From NCBI GenBank assembly GCA_019454165.1, contig CP075367.1, positions 2,024,805 to 2,088,804 of the forward strand: a stretch of 64,000 nucleotides of DNA. The letters are read 5' to 3'. Source of the DNA: Anaerolineales bacterium (GTDB lineage: Bacteria > Chloroflexota > Anaerolineae > Anaerolineales > UBA11579). Within the stretch, counting starts at the first letter, position 1, and each line of letters opens with the position of its first letter. This document shows positions 6,842 through 14,939 of this stretch, piece by piece. The notes beneath the pieces are model-generated. The model made no database searches and was not told the origin of the DNA. It saw only the letters and a program-made list of their open reading frames with translations. The position numbers and the translations under genes are program-made.

Positions 6842-8146
6842 ATGACCCCACAGAACGTCGGTCGCGCCCTGAGCGAACAACGCGAGCAGCGCGGCATCAC
6901 GCTCGAAAGAGCATCTGAAGCCACCCACATCCGCAAGCACTATTTGCAGGCGTTGGAAGAAGGCAATTTTGGCGCCCTGCCCTCGGCCGCCCAGGTGCGC
7001 GGCTTCCTGCGCGCCTATGCCGGCTACCTCGAGCTGAACCCGGACGAAGTGCTGGGCCTGCTGAAGCAGCCCGCCGCCGCCCCGACCACAGAGCCGACTG
7101 GCGCCGAATCCCCAGTGCAAGAGGCTGCCAGTGCAGCGGTGGTGGCTGAGGCGCCTGCAGTTGAACCCGTGCCGGCCGAAGAACCGGCGGATGACTACGC
7201 CGCCATCGGCGCCCAGCTGCGCACCCGCCGCGAGCAGACCGAACTGACCCTCGACGAGGTGGAGCAAACCACCCACATCCCCGCCCATTACTTGCAGCGC
7301 CTGGAACGCGGCGACTTTGACAGCTTCCCTTCACCCACCCAGGCGCGCGGCATGCTGGGCAACTATGCTGAGTTCCTGGGCCTGGAGAGCGAAGCGCTGC
7401 TGTTGCAATATGCCGAGGCGTTGCAGGAGCGTTTCAAGCAGCGCACCGCCAAGAAGAATGAGACCGCCAAGCCCAAGCGCACCCGCCCGGCCCTGCCTCC
7501 GCTCAAATTCCGCCTGCCGGCCTGGGCCCAGCCGCTGCTGACCCGGGATATCGCCTTCGGAGCGCTGGCGGGCATTATTCTGCTGGCCTTCATCACCTTC
7601 AGCATCAGCCGCGTGCTGGATACGCGTGCCGCCCAGAACATCGAGCCTACTGCGCCGCCGCTTGGCATTCTGGTGCAGCCAACCGACACGCCTGACCCTT
7701 CGGTTGCTGGCGGCGAATCGATCAACCTGCTGGGCAGCCCCACCCCCACCACCACTGCCGCCCTGCTGGGCGCGACCACGATCGAGGCAGGCAGCGGCGG
7801 CAACATCAACCTGCGTCTGCTCTCGATGCAACGCGTCTGGATGCGCGTGACCGCCGATGGGCAAGTCCAATTCGAGGGGCGCACCAACCCGGGCCAGAAC
7901 TATTCGTTCAGCGCCAACGGGCAGATCCTGCTGCTCACCGGCAACGGGGCCGGCCTGCGGGCCTTCCTCAATGAGCAGGATATGGGCATTGTTGGCCTGT
8001 TCGGCGAAGTGGTCAGCGTGATCTTCAACGCCCAGGGCGCGGCCACCCCCACCCCTTCACCCACGCCCACCATCGACCCGGCTGTGCTGACCGCTACGGC
8101 CGAAGCCACACCCAGCGCCCAGGCCACCAGCACGCCTGAGCAATAG
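6842..8146 (+). CDS. RodZ-like membrane protein with tandem HTH_25 domains and DUF4115
   Basis: Likely cell-shape or envelope regulator related to RodZ, which links the MreB cytoskeleton to the membrane. Unlike the usual RodZ it has two N-terminal helix-turn-helix domains: residues about 7-70 (ITLERASEATHIRKHYLQALE) and about 121-190 (LTLDEVEQTTHIPAHYLQRLE). The two are clear copies of one another, joined by an Ala/Pro/Glu-rich linker. A basic segment and one membrane helix follow (AFGALAGIILLAFITFSI, near residue 240), then a Thr/Pro linker and an extracytoplasmic beta-rich DUF4115-type domain (WMRVTADGQVQFEGRTNPGQ). It ends in a Thr/Pro tail. No Shine-Dalgarno is visible; the -10 is 21 bases upstream. 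Confidence 0.85.
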   Translation: MTPQNVGRALSEQREQRGITLERASEATHIRKHYLQALEEGNFGALPSAAQVRGFLRAYAGYLELNPDEVLGLLKQPAAAPTTEPTGAESPVQEAASAAVVAEAPAVEPVPAEEPADDYAAIGAQLRTRREQTELTLDEVEQTTHIPAHYLQRLERGDFDSFPSPTQARGMLGNYAEFLGLESEALLLQYAEALQERFKQRTAKKNETAKPKRTRPALPPLKFRLPAWAQPLLTRDIAFGALAGIILLAFITFSISRVLDTRAAQNIEPTAPPLGILVQPTDTPDPSVAGGESINLLGSPTPTTTAALLGATTIEAGSGGNINLRLLSMQRVWMRVTADGQVQFEGRTNPGQNYSFSANGQILLLTGNGAGLRAFLNEQDMGIVGLFGEVVSVIFNAQGAATPTPSPTPTIDPAVLTATAEATPSAQATSTPEQ

Positions 8147-8157
8147 CGTCCAACGGT

Positions 8158-8163
8158 TACAAT
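8158..8163 (+). promoter_or_regulatory. -10 element of leaderless rimO transcript
   Basis: TACAAT ends 8 bases before the rimO ATG and no Shine-Dalgarno lies between, so transcription should start at or next to the ATG. Confidence 0.5.
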
Positions 8164-8171
8164 CAGCCCGC

Positions 8172-9566
8172 ATGTCTGATAAGAACTTTCACCTGGTGTC
8201 CTTAGGCTGCGCCAAGAACACCGTAGATTCCGAATCCATGGCCCAACTGCTGCAGCGCGAGGGCTACCGGCCCAGCCTGGTAGCCGATGCCGCCGAAGTG
8301 TTGATCGTCAACACCTGCGGATTCATTGGCCCCGCCAAGGAAGAGTCGTACCAGGCATTGAGCGAGCTGGCCGCCAACAAACGCAGCGACCAATGGCTGA
8401 TCGCCGCCGGCTGCCTCAGCCAGCGCTACGGGGCTGAGGTGATCGAGCGCGTACCGGGCGTGGATGCGCTGCTGGGCACCCGCCGCTGGATGGATGTGCT
8501 GCAACTGATCGACAAGCTGCGCCGCCGCACCAGCCCCGAGCCGCTGTATCACCTGCCGGATGAAGCCATCACGGTCGGCTCCGATGAGCAGGATGTGCTG
8601 CGCATCTCGAAGCAGGGCTATAGCGCCTATTTGAAGATCGCCGATGGCTGCCGCCGCCCCTGCGCATTCTGCGCCATCCCGCTCATCAAGGGCACCCTGG
8701 TCAGCCGCCCGATGGACAGCATTCTGGCCGAAGCCCGCGCACTGCAGGCCGCCGGCGTGCGTGAGATCAACCTGATCGCCCAGGACAGCACCGACTGGGG
8801 CCACGAGCTGGGCATGAAAGACGGCCTGGCCAGCCTGCTGGAAGCGCTGGTGCACGAGGCCCCGCATGTGGATTGGATCCGCGTTCTGTACAACTTCCCC
8901 GGCTCGGTAACCGACCGCCAGATCGAGACCATGGCGGCCCACAAGCAGCTCATCCCCTATCTGGATATGCCTCTGCAGCACGCCCACCCGGCTACGTTGA
9001 AGCGCATGCGCCGCCCAGCCAACATGGATTGGGTCCATCGCACGCTGGAGAAGATGCGCAACAAGCTGCCCGGCCTGGCGCTGCGCTCCACCTTCATTGT
9101 GGGCTACCCGGGCGAGACCGACGAAGAGTTCCAGGCCTTGATGGATTTCATCGAAGAGATCCGCTTTGACCGCGTGGGCGTGTTCACTTTCTCGTTCGAG
9201 CCCGGCACCAGCAGCGAACCGCTGGGCGACCCCGTGCCTGAGCATGTCAAAGAAGCCCGCAAGGCGCAAGTGATGGAAGCCCAGCAACGCATCTCGCTGG
9301 AGAACAACCAGGCCCTGGTGGGCCAGACGCTGGACGTGCTGATCGAGGGCACCGGCGAGGTAGAAGGCAGCGACGAGCCGATCGCAGTTGGCCGCAGCTA
9401 CCGCGACGCGCCGGAGATCGACGGGCTGGTGTTCGTGGAAGGCGGCGCGCCGGTCGGCGAGATCGTGCCGGTGCGTATCACTGGGGCCATGCCGTACGAC
9501 TTGAGCGGCACGGTGGATGTAAGCCGCAACATCATCACCCTGGAAGGGTTGGAAGTAAGAGAGTAG
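8172..9566 (+). CDS. rimO: Ribosomal protein S12 methylthiotransferase RimO
   Basis: Radical-SAM enzyme that adds a methylthio group to the conserved Asp of ribosomal protein S12. The N-terminal UPF0004 domain starts with SLGCAKNTVDSE, the RimO-specific version of the motif, and includes NTCGFI. The radical-SAM cluster motif is CRRPCAFCAIP near residue 160. A C-terminal TRAM domain follows (GQTLDVLIEGTGE and so on, about residues 385-460). The length, 464 aa, is normal for the family. The start ATG at 8172 follows a -10 element by 8 bases and the gene appears leaderless. The distinction from MiaB rests on the AKNxVDSE motif. Confidence 0.95.
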   Translation: MSDKNFHLVSLGCAKNTVDSESMAQLLQREGYRPSLVADAAEVLIVNTCGFIGPAKEESYQALSELAANKRSDQWLIAAGCLSQRYGAEVIERVPGVDALLGTRRWMDVLQLIDKLRRRTSPEPLYHLPDEAITVGSDEQDVLRISKQGYSAYLKIADGCRRPCAFCAIPLIKGTLVSRPMDSILAEARALQAAGVREINLIAQDSTDWGHELGMKDGLASLLEALVHEAPHVDWIRVLYNFPGSVTDRQIETMAAHKQLIPYLDMPLQHAHPATLKRMRRPANMDWVHRTLEKMRNKLPGLALRSTFIVGYPGETDEEFQALMDFIEEIRFDRVGVFTFSFEPGTSSEPLGDPVPEHVKEARKAQVMEAQQRISLENNQALVGQTLDVLIEGTGEVEGSDEPIAVGRSYRDAPEIDGLVFVEGGAPVGEIVPVRITGAMPYDLSGTVDVSRNIITLEGLEVRE

Positions 9567-9828
9567 AAGCGGTTTCAATGCCTTGACGTTCGGCCCTAGT
9601 TCGCCCGCCAACAACCAACCTGTGCTATAAGCCCCTCGCATGTCTTGCAATGGCCTCATGCAATCTGCTTGGGGATCGCTTCGAGCGCAGGCAAGCCTGC
9701 GCCTCGCAAAGACGACCAGTTTATAAGATGGGGAAAGCAAAAGTTGTTACTAATTTAATTTTGACCCCCTCCCCATTCGCGCAATAATAACTTTTGGCGG
9801 TACTGGGGTGGGAACAGGGATTGGGGGA
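9567..9828. repeat. Intergenic stretch with a degenerate dispersed-repeat-like hairpin
   Basis: No gene is visible in these 262 bases between rimO and chrA. Bases 9682-9706 form a hairpin (CGAGCGCAGGC / GCCTGCGCCTCG with one bulged base) within wording such as ATCGCTTCGAGCGC and CTCGCAAAGACGACC. This resembles the 'GCTTCGTCGC...CTCGCAATGACG' intergenic repeats common in many bacterial genomes. A related remnant lies at 55560-55632. Confidence 0.4.
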
Positions 9829-10923
9829 CTAAAGCAACGAAATCAATAGCCCGGCCAGGGCTCCGCCCAGCACAAGCCAGGCAGAATTTACTTTGTAGAG
9901 CAACAAGACAGCTGTAAGGATGGCAATGACGATGCTGGGCAGGTCTACCAGGGCGGCCGCACCCAGCTGCCAGGCCACCGCTGCCATCAGGCCCACCGAG
10001 GCGATGTTGACGCCATCCAGGAAGGCGGCTGCCCAGGCTGACTGGCGCAAGCGCGGCAGCCAGCCGGCGGTCAGCCCCACCAGCAGGAACGAGGGCAGGA
10101 AGATGCCTACGGTGGCCAGCAGGCTGCCGGGCAGCCCGCCCAGCAGGTAACCGACGAAGGTGGCGGAGGTGAACAGCGGGCCGGGGGTCAGCTGGCCCAC
10201 GGCGATGGCATCGATAAGTTGTTGCTCGCTCAGCCAGCCAAGCCGGGTGACGAACTCGGCCTGGATGAAGGCGAACAGCACATAGCCGCTGCCATACAAG
10301 ACTGTGCCGATCTTGAGGAAGGTCCAGAACAGGCCGGACAGCGTGAACGGGATGGCCGGCACTATGCCCAGCGGGGCCAGCAGCGCGGCCGCCGGCGGCA
10401 GGCCGCGGTGGACATTGGCAACCAGGGTCACCAGCAGCGCCGCACCGAACAGCAGCGCGATCTCGTTGAAGCCGAGCAGATAGAGCGCAAACACAGCCGC
10501 CCCCACCGCGGCCAGCCAGGCGCTGCGGGCGGCCGTGCGGCCCAGCAGCCACAAGGCCTGCAAGATCAGCACGATCACGACTGGCTTCACGCCGTACAGC
10601 AGCCAGGCCGCCTGCGGCAGGCTGCCGTAGCTTTGGTACAGCCAGGCCAGCGCCAGCACGGCCAGCGCGGCCGGGCTGATGAAGCACAGCCCGGCCACCA
10701 GCAGCCCGGGCCAGCCGCGGCGTAGGAAGCCGACGTGCAAGACCATCTCGGTGGAGTTGGGGCCGGGGATCAGGTTGGTGGCGCCCAGCAGATCGAGGAA
10801 GTGCTGCTCCGTCAGCCAGCCGCGCCGCGCGACGACCTCATCGCGCAGCATGGCGATGTGGGCGGCCGGCCCGCCGAAGGCGGTAAAGCCGAGTTGCAAA
10901 CATAACTTCGCCAATTCACGCAT
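9829..10923 (-). CDS. chrA: Chromate transporter, two-domain ChrA
   Basis: Membrane transporter of the CHR family, which exports chromate in exchange for, or coupled to, other ions. Both homologous halves are present. The first begins with LGFTAFGGPAAHI and includes LIPGPNSTEM; the second carries AEFVTRLGWLSEQQLIDAIAVGQLTPGP, a version of the same motif. About ten hydrophobic segments are visible. The ATG at 10923 is preferred over the one at 10956: it removes 11 residues not found in the family, and TATACT lies 10 bases before it, pointing to a leaderless message. No regulatory chrB is adjacent. The actual substrate could differ from chromate. Confidence 0.88.
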   Translation of the reverse strand: MRELAKLCLQLGFTAFGGPAAHIAMLRDEVVARRGWLTEQHFLDLLGATNLIPGPNSTEMVLHVGFLRRGWPGLLVAGLCFISPAALAVLALAWLYQSYGSLPQAAWLLYGVKPVVIVLILQALWLLGRTAARSAWLAAVGAAVFALYLLGFNEIALLFGAALLVTLVANVHRGLPPAAALLAPLGIVPAIPFTLSGLFWTFLKIGTVLYGSGYVLFAFIQAEFVTRLGWLSEQQLIDAIAVGQLTPGPLFTSATFVGYLLGGLPGSLLATVGIFLPSFLLVGLTAGWLPRLRQSAWAAAFLDGVNIASVGLMAAVAWQLGAAALVDLPSIVIAILTAVLLLYKVNSAWLVLGGALAGLLISLL

Positions 10924-10933
10924 GCCGCGGGCG

Positions 10934-10939
10934 AGTATA
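10934..10939 (-). promoter_or_regulatory. -10 element of chrA
   Basis: Minus-strand TATACT ends 10 bases before the preferred chrA ATG, with no Shine-Dalgarno in between. Confidence 0.4.
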
Positions 10940-11013
10940 AAGCAGGCAACGCGCATAGCCGCTGGACAAATTTTGTTGCATAATTACAACATTCTGCAAG
11001 TTTCGTTGCCATC

Positions 11014-11062
11014 ACAAGCAAACAAAAAGCCCTGCGGGTAGCAGGGCTTTTTGTTTGCTTGT
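11014..11062 (-). terminator. Strong terminator after the SIMPL lipoprotein gene
   Basis: Perfect 22-bp inverted repeat (ACAAGCAAACAAAAAGCCCTGC and its complement) around loop GGGTA. The GC core is followed by T-runs on both strands. It ends 8 bases from the SIMPL stop codon. Confidence 0.9.
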
Positions 11063-11069
11063 GAAGATT

Positions 11070-11801
11070 TTACTTCAGAGCGAAAGTGATGGAGACATCC
11101 GCGCCGACGGTGATCTGGCCGGGCACGATGCTGGTGCTGGCCTCCGCGGCAGCGCCGCCACCGCCCATGCCGTACATGGGGCCGTAGAAGTAGCTGGTGG
11201 GCGTGTAGCTGATGGAAATGATGTCACCCAGGGTGACGCCAGCCGCAGCAGCCAGGGCACGCGCTTCTTGGATCGCATTCTGCACGGCGGCATCGCGGGC
11301 CTGGGCCTGCGCCTCAGACTTGTCGTCCACATCGAAGCTCACACCCCAGATGGAGTTGGCGCCAGCGCTGACCGCACGGTCGAGCAGTTGGCCCAGGGTG
11401 GAGAGATCGCGGGCGGTGACGTTGACGGTGTTCTCCACCGAGTAGGTGGTGATCTCACCGGGCAGACCGGTCACCGGGTCGTAACCCTGGTTGGCGTAGA
11501 CGTTGAAGTTGGAGGTCTGCATGTCCTCAGGGGCAATGCCCATGTTGGAGAGGGCCTGCATGACCGAGGAGACGGCCTCCGCATTGGCGGCCACGACCTC
11601 GGAGACGTTGGCGCCGTTGGTGCGCACGCCAATGGTCACGGTGGCGATGTTGGGCACCAGGCGGATCTCGCCATGGCCGGAGACGGTAATGCCGGTGACC
11701 GGCACGCTGGCGCCAGGAACCACAGAGGTTGGGGCGGCGGCGCCGCAGGCGGCCAGCACCAAGCCAGCCAAAACGACGAACAAAATACTCTTCTTAACCA
11801 T
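11070..11801 (-). CDS. SIMPL domain (DUF541) lipoprotein
   Basis: Surface lipoprotein of the SIMPL/DUF541 family, whose biochemical role is unknown. The signal peptide MVKKSILFVVLAGLVLAAC has its lipobox Cys at residue 19. The SIMPL domain fills residues 37-240 with the typical opening ITVSGHGEIRLVPNIATVTIG and the later segment LLDRAVSAGANSIWGVSF. The length of 243 aa is normal. GGAATGGTG upstream may serve as the ribosome binding site. The gene is monocistronic, flanked by a strong terminator downstream. Confidence 0.9.
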   Translation of the reverse strand: MVKKSILFVVLAGLVLAACGAAAPTSVVPGASVPVTGITVSGHGEIRLVPNIATVTIGVRTNGANVSEVVAANAEAVSSVMQALSNMGIAPEDMQTSNFNVYANQGYDPVTGLPGEITTYSVENTVNVTARDLSTLGQLLDRAVSAGANSIWGVSFDVDDKSEAQAQARDAAVQNAIQEARALAAAAGVTLGDIISISYTPTSYFYGPMYGMGGGGAAAEASTSIVPGQITVGADVSITFALK

Positions 11802-11899
11802 AATTCACCATTCCTTTTCTATTTTGCGGGCTGTGCCCGCTCACTGGGTTAACGAACCAGCCTTCAAAAAGTTCCCCAGCCCAAGCGGCGAAAAAGCCC

Positions 11900-11919
11900 T
11901 ATAAAATCAAAGTCGGAGG
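11900..11919 (+). promoter_or_regulatory. -10-like element and ribosome binding site of the DinB-like gene
   Basis: TATAAA at 11900-11905 is a plausible -10, and GGAGG at 11915-11919 sits 5 bases before the ATG at 11925. Confidence 0.4.
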
Positions 11920-11924
11920 CCGCC

Positions 11925-12419
11925 ATGGACGCCAACAGTTTCAGGAACCTGTTCGAATACCACTTTACCCGCAACCGAGAATTGTGGGAGCACTGCATCC
12001 GCACGCTCACCCCGGATCAATTTGTACAGGAAGTCAATTACTCGATGGGATCAATGCGCAACCAATGCGTACACCTGCTGAACATCGACGAACGCTGGTT
12101 CAGCGGCCTGCGCGGGCTGCCCCTGCCCGACTTTGCCGACCCGGCGCCGTATACAGACTTTGCCAGCGTGCGCAGCAAGTGGGACGAGGTGGAGGCCGGC
12201 ATGCGCGAATACCTGGCCGAGCTAAAGGATGCCGCCCTGGCGGAGGAGTTTATGCCGGGAGTGAAAGTGTGGCAGATCCTGTTCCACGTCATCAACCACG
12301 GCACCGACCACCGCGCCCAGATGCTGGCCGGGCTGCATTCTTTGGGAGCGCCTACCTTCGCGCAGGACTATTTCTTCTTTGCGAATGATATGCCGATAAA
12401 GCTAAACAGTAATCAGTGA
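11925..12419 (+). CDS. DinB-like (DUF664-type) metal-dependent protein
   Basis: A small four-helix-bundle protein of the DinB/YfiT superfamily, some of whose members are thiol-dependent transferases; the substrate is unknown. The characteristic metal-binding His pattern is visible: QCVHLLNIDERWF near residue 48 and ILFHVINHGTDHRAQM near residue 125. It starts with a clear GGAGG site. Its last codons (LNSNQ, stop) are written in an AGTAATCAGTGAACAGT repeat that continues into the intergenic space, so the C-terminal tail seems to derive from that repeat. Confidence 0.82.
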   Translation: MDANSFRNLFEYHFTRNRELWEHCIRTLTPDQFVQEVNYSMGSMRNQCVHLLNIDERWFSGLRGLPLPDFADPAPYTDFASVRSKWDEVEAGMREYLAELKDAALAEEFMPGVKVWQILFHVINHGTDHRAQMLAGLHSLGAPTFAQDYFFFANDMPIKLNSNQ

Positions 12420-12450
12420 ACAGTAACGAGTGAGCAGGTGATTTGCTCAC
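12405..12450. repeat. AGTGAACAGT-type repeat and hairpin between convergent genes
   Basis: AAACAGTAATCAGTGAACAGTAACGAGTGAGCAG is a run of degenerate AGTGA/CAGT units, shown here as positions 12405-12437. GTGAGCA (12430-12436) pairs with TGCTCAC (12444-12450). It overlaps the end of the DinB-like gene and lies just before the stop of the M23 gene on the other strand. Confidence 0.5.
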
Positions 12451-12451
12451 C

Positions 12452-13435
12452 CTAAGGCAATAAAAGCATGGGGTCGACCGGAGTGCCAGCCTGGCGGATC
12501 TCAAAATGGATGAAGGTGCCGGCGGGGTGACCGATGATGCCGGCCAGCCCAAGCACATCCCCCTGCGATACCGAGGCACCGCACAGGGCTTGCGCATCGG
12601 ACAGGCCGGCGTAGAGGCTGAACTGGCCGTTGCCATGATCCAGCATGACCGCATAGCCGTAGCCAAAGTTCGACCAGCCGGAGAAGGTGACTACGCCGTC
12701 GTCGGCGGCCAGGATGGGTTGGCCGGGTTCGGCGGCCAGGTCTACGCCAGTATGGGCTGGCCAGAAGCCTTCGCCAACAACCTCCAGCGGAGTAACGGGA
12801 GCGGCGTAGACGCCATCGCCAATTGAGCCGCCCTGCACGTTGAGCGGGCAGGCGCCAGCGCCAAACTCCATGAAGTCCACGGCCATGGCGCTGCGCGGCA
12901 GGTTAGGCATGGTGCGGCGGCGCAGGCTGCGCTGGCCGCCGGGGACAACAAGCCACTGGCCAGGCTGGATGATGGGATTGCTCGAGTCAATGTTGTTGCC
13001 AGCCCAGTTGATGATGGCCTGCGGATCGGCGGAGAAAAAGGCGGCGATATTGTTGACCGAATCGCCGCCGCCCACTTGGTGGTAGATGCCATCCACCGGC
13101 AGGATGGTGAGCTGCATTTCCTCGAAGAGCAGATCAGGAATATCCAGCAGCGCGTCGTAGTTGGCCCACAAGATGGTTTCGGGTTGCAGGTTGTAGGCGG
13201 CGGCGATGCTTTGCAGCGTGTCGCCGGGCTGCACGGTGTAGGTCTCTACCTCCAGGCGCGGCATCGGCGTGGCGGTGGATTGAGGCGTGGGCGTGCTGGG
13301 CAGTGCGGAGGGCGTGAGCACTGCTGCGAGCGTGGGCTCCGGCGTAGGCGTGGGTTGCGCGCCGCACGCAGCGAGCAGAAACAACAGCAGGCCCGAGCAT
13401 AGGGTGCGCCGAGCCTGCTGAGTGAGTGCGTTCAT
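12452..13435 (-). CDS. LysM / M23-like lipoprotein, probably catalytically inactive
   Basis: Cell-wall-binding lipoprotein with an M23 (LytM) domain. The start at 13435 puts MNALTQQARR before the signal core and the lipobox LAAC (Cys 24). Two LysM-like modules follow (YTVQPGDTLQSIAAAYNL and VGGGDSVNNIAAFFSAD, about residues 55-160), then the M23 domain at about 225-325. The zinc ligands HxxxD (HTGVD) and the second His of the HxH pair (IHFEIR) are present. Both catalytic His positions are changed: the YAHLS motif reads YAGLS and the HLHFE motif reads FIHFE. It may therefore bind or regulate rather than cut peptidoglycan. The gene lies 19 bases behind rho, in the same direction. Confidence 0.82.
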   Translation of the reverse strand: MNALTQQARRTLCSGLLLFLLAACGAQPTPTPEPTLAAVLTPSALPSTPTPQSTATPMPRLEVETYTVQPGDTLQSIAAAYNLQPETILWANYDALLDIPDLLFEEMQLTILPVDGIYHQVGGGDSVNNIAAFFSADPQAIINWAGNNIDSSNPIIQPGQWLVVPGGQRSLRRRTMPNLPRSAMAVDFMEFGAGACPLNVQGGSIGDGVYAAPVTPLEVVGEGFWPAHTGVDLAAEPGQPILAADDGVVTFSGWSNFGYGYAVMLDHGNGQFSLYAGLSDAQALCGASVSQGDVLGLAGIIGHPAGTFIHFEIRQAGTPVDPMLLLP

Positions 13436-13454
13436 GGATAGCGAGGACTGAGAA

Positions 13455-14732
13455 CTAGTCCTGGTCAATAAGGGTTTCCAGGAATTCCTGGTTGCTGTCG
13501 GTCTTGCCCATGCGCTGCAGCATGGCTTCCATGGCGTTGGTGGTGTCCATGCCGGCGCCGTGCGGCGGCTCGGCGATCATGGTGCCGTACATGCGGCGCA
13601 TCAGCCAGACGCGCTGGGTGATGTCCGGGCCGAGCAGGAGCTCCTCGCGGCGGGTGGAAGAACGCTCGATGTCGATGGCCGGGAAAATACGGCGCTCCTG
13701 CATCTTGCGCGAGAGGTGCAACTCCATGTTGCCGGTACCCTTGAATTCTTCGTACACGACGTCATCCATGCGGGAGCCGGTGTCCACCAGGCAGGTGGCG
13801 ATGATGGTGAGCGAACCGCCCTCTTCAATGTTGCGGGCAGCGCCGAAGAAGCGCTTGGGCGGATAGAGGGCGGAGGGGTCAATACCACCGGAGAGCGTGC
13901 GGCCGGAAGGGGTGACGACCAGGTTGTAGGCACGCGCCAGGCGGGTGATCGAGTCCATCAGGATCACGACGTCACGGCCGATCTCGACCAGGCGTTTGGA
14001 GCGCTCGAGTACCATCTCGGCGGCGCGCACGTGCGAGGTCACAGGCTCATCGAAGGTGGAAGAGATCACCTCGGCATCCACCGAGCGATCCATGTCGGTC
14101 ACTTCTTCCGGGCGCTCACCGATGAGGGCCACGACGAGGTGCACATCTTTGTAGTTGGTGGAGATGGAGTTGGCCATCTCTTTGAGGATGGTGGTCTTGC
14201 CCGACTTGGGCGGGGAAACGATGAGCCCACGCTGGCCGCGGCCCACGGGGGCCACGAGGTTGATCATGCGCATGGCGAGGCCGCGCTTGTCGGTCTCGAG
14301 GTCAAAACGTTGGTCTGGGAAGATAGGGGTCAGGTTTTCGAAACGGGGGCGGGTCTTGGCCTTCTCAGGGTCCATGCCATTGACGGACTCCACTTTGACC
14401 AGGCCGTAATGCTTCTCGGATTCGCGCGGGGGGCGGGCTTCACCGATGATGAGGTCACCGTTGCGGAGGCCGTAGCGGCGGATCTGGGTCTGGGAGACGT
14501 AGACATCGCCCGGGCCGCCCTGGTAGTGCTCAGAGCGCAGGAAGCCGACGCCCTCGTTCATGATCTCGAGGATGCCGCCGCGCACCTCACGGCCCTGCTT
14601 GCTGGCCATGACCTGGGCGATGGTGATGACCAGGTCCTCACGCTTCAGGCGGGCGGCGCGCTCAACGCCGAGGTCTTTGGCTTGCTTGCGCAAGTCATTG
14701 AGAGAAGTAGTTTCAAGCTCTAAAATGTTCAT
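13455..14732 (-). CDS. rho: Transcription termination factor Rho
   Basis: Hexameric RNA helicase/ATPase that ends transcription at Rho-dependent sites. The N-terminal helical domain begins MNILELETTSLNDLRKQAKDL; the cold-shock RNA-binding domain includes GVGFLRSEHYQGGPGDVYVS. The RecA-type motor has P-loop PPKSGKTT near residue 178, Walker B DVVILMDSITRLARAYN, and the Q-/R-loop region SGGIDPSALYPPKRFFGAARN. The length of 425 aa is standard. It has its own promoter with a leader of about 140 nt, and the M23-like gene follows after 19 bases. The assignment is certain. Confidence 0.98.
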   Translation of the reverse strand: MNILELETTSLNDLRKQAKDLGVERAARLKREDLVITIAQVMASKQGREVRGGILEIMNEGVGFLRSEHYQGGPGDVYVSQTQIRRYGLRNGDLIIGEARPPRESEKHYGLVKVESVNGMDPEKAKTRPRFENLTPIFPDQRFDLETDKRGLAMRMINLVAPVGRGQRGLIVSPPKSGKTTILKEMANSISTNYKDVHLVVALIGERPEEVTDMDRSVDAEVISSTFDEPVTSHVRAAEMVLERSKRLVEIGRDVVILMDSITRLARAYNLVVTPSGRTLSGGIDPSALYPPKRFFGAARNIEEGGSLTIIATCLVDTGSRMDDVVYEEFKGTGNMELHLSRKMQERRIFPAIDIERSSTRREELLLGPDITQRVWLMRRMYGTMIAEPPHGAGMDTTNAMEAMLQRMGKTDSNQEFLETLIDQD

Positions 14733-14881
14733 GGGTTTATCTCTGCTAGCAACGATGATTGGGATTAATGCGTACGGATAGCTGCCTAACGCCCCGGGCA
14801 GTACAGGACTAGGTGAGTCTGCAGGTTGGGTGGAATATAAAAGTTGTAACCAAAAAAGTTTTCAGGGGAAATTCGCACAGA

Positions 14882-14910
14882 ATTATAACGGCAAACTTTT
14901 GGGCAGGCAA
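14882..14910 (-). promoter_or_regulatory. Predicted rho promoter
   Basis: Minus strand TTGCCT (14910-14905), 17-base spacer, TATAAT (14887-14882). The start near 14875 gives a leader of about 140 nt before the rho ATG, long enough for autoregulation as in other bacteria. Confidence 0.5.
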
Positions 14911-14939
14911 GCAGGAGATTTGGGCTAGTGCGCCGAGCG

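Noticed and set aside
13455-13468. M23-like gene start at 13468, overlapping rho
   Set aside because: The ATG at 13435 directly precedes the signal peptide; the upstream 11 residues read through the rho stop region and have no family support.
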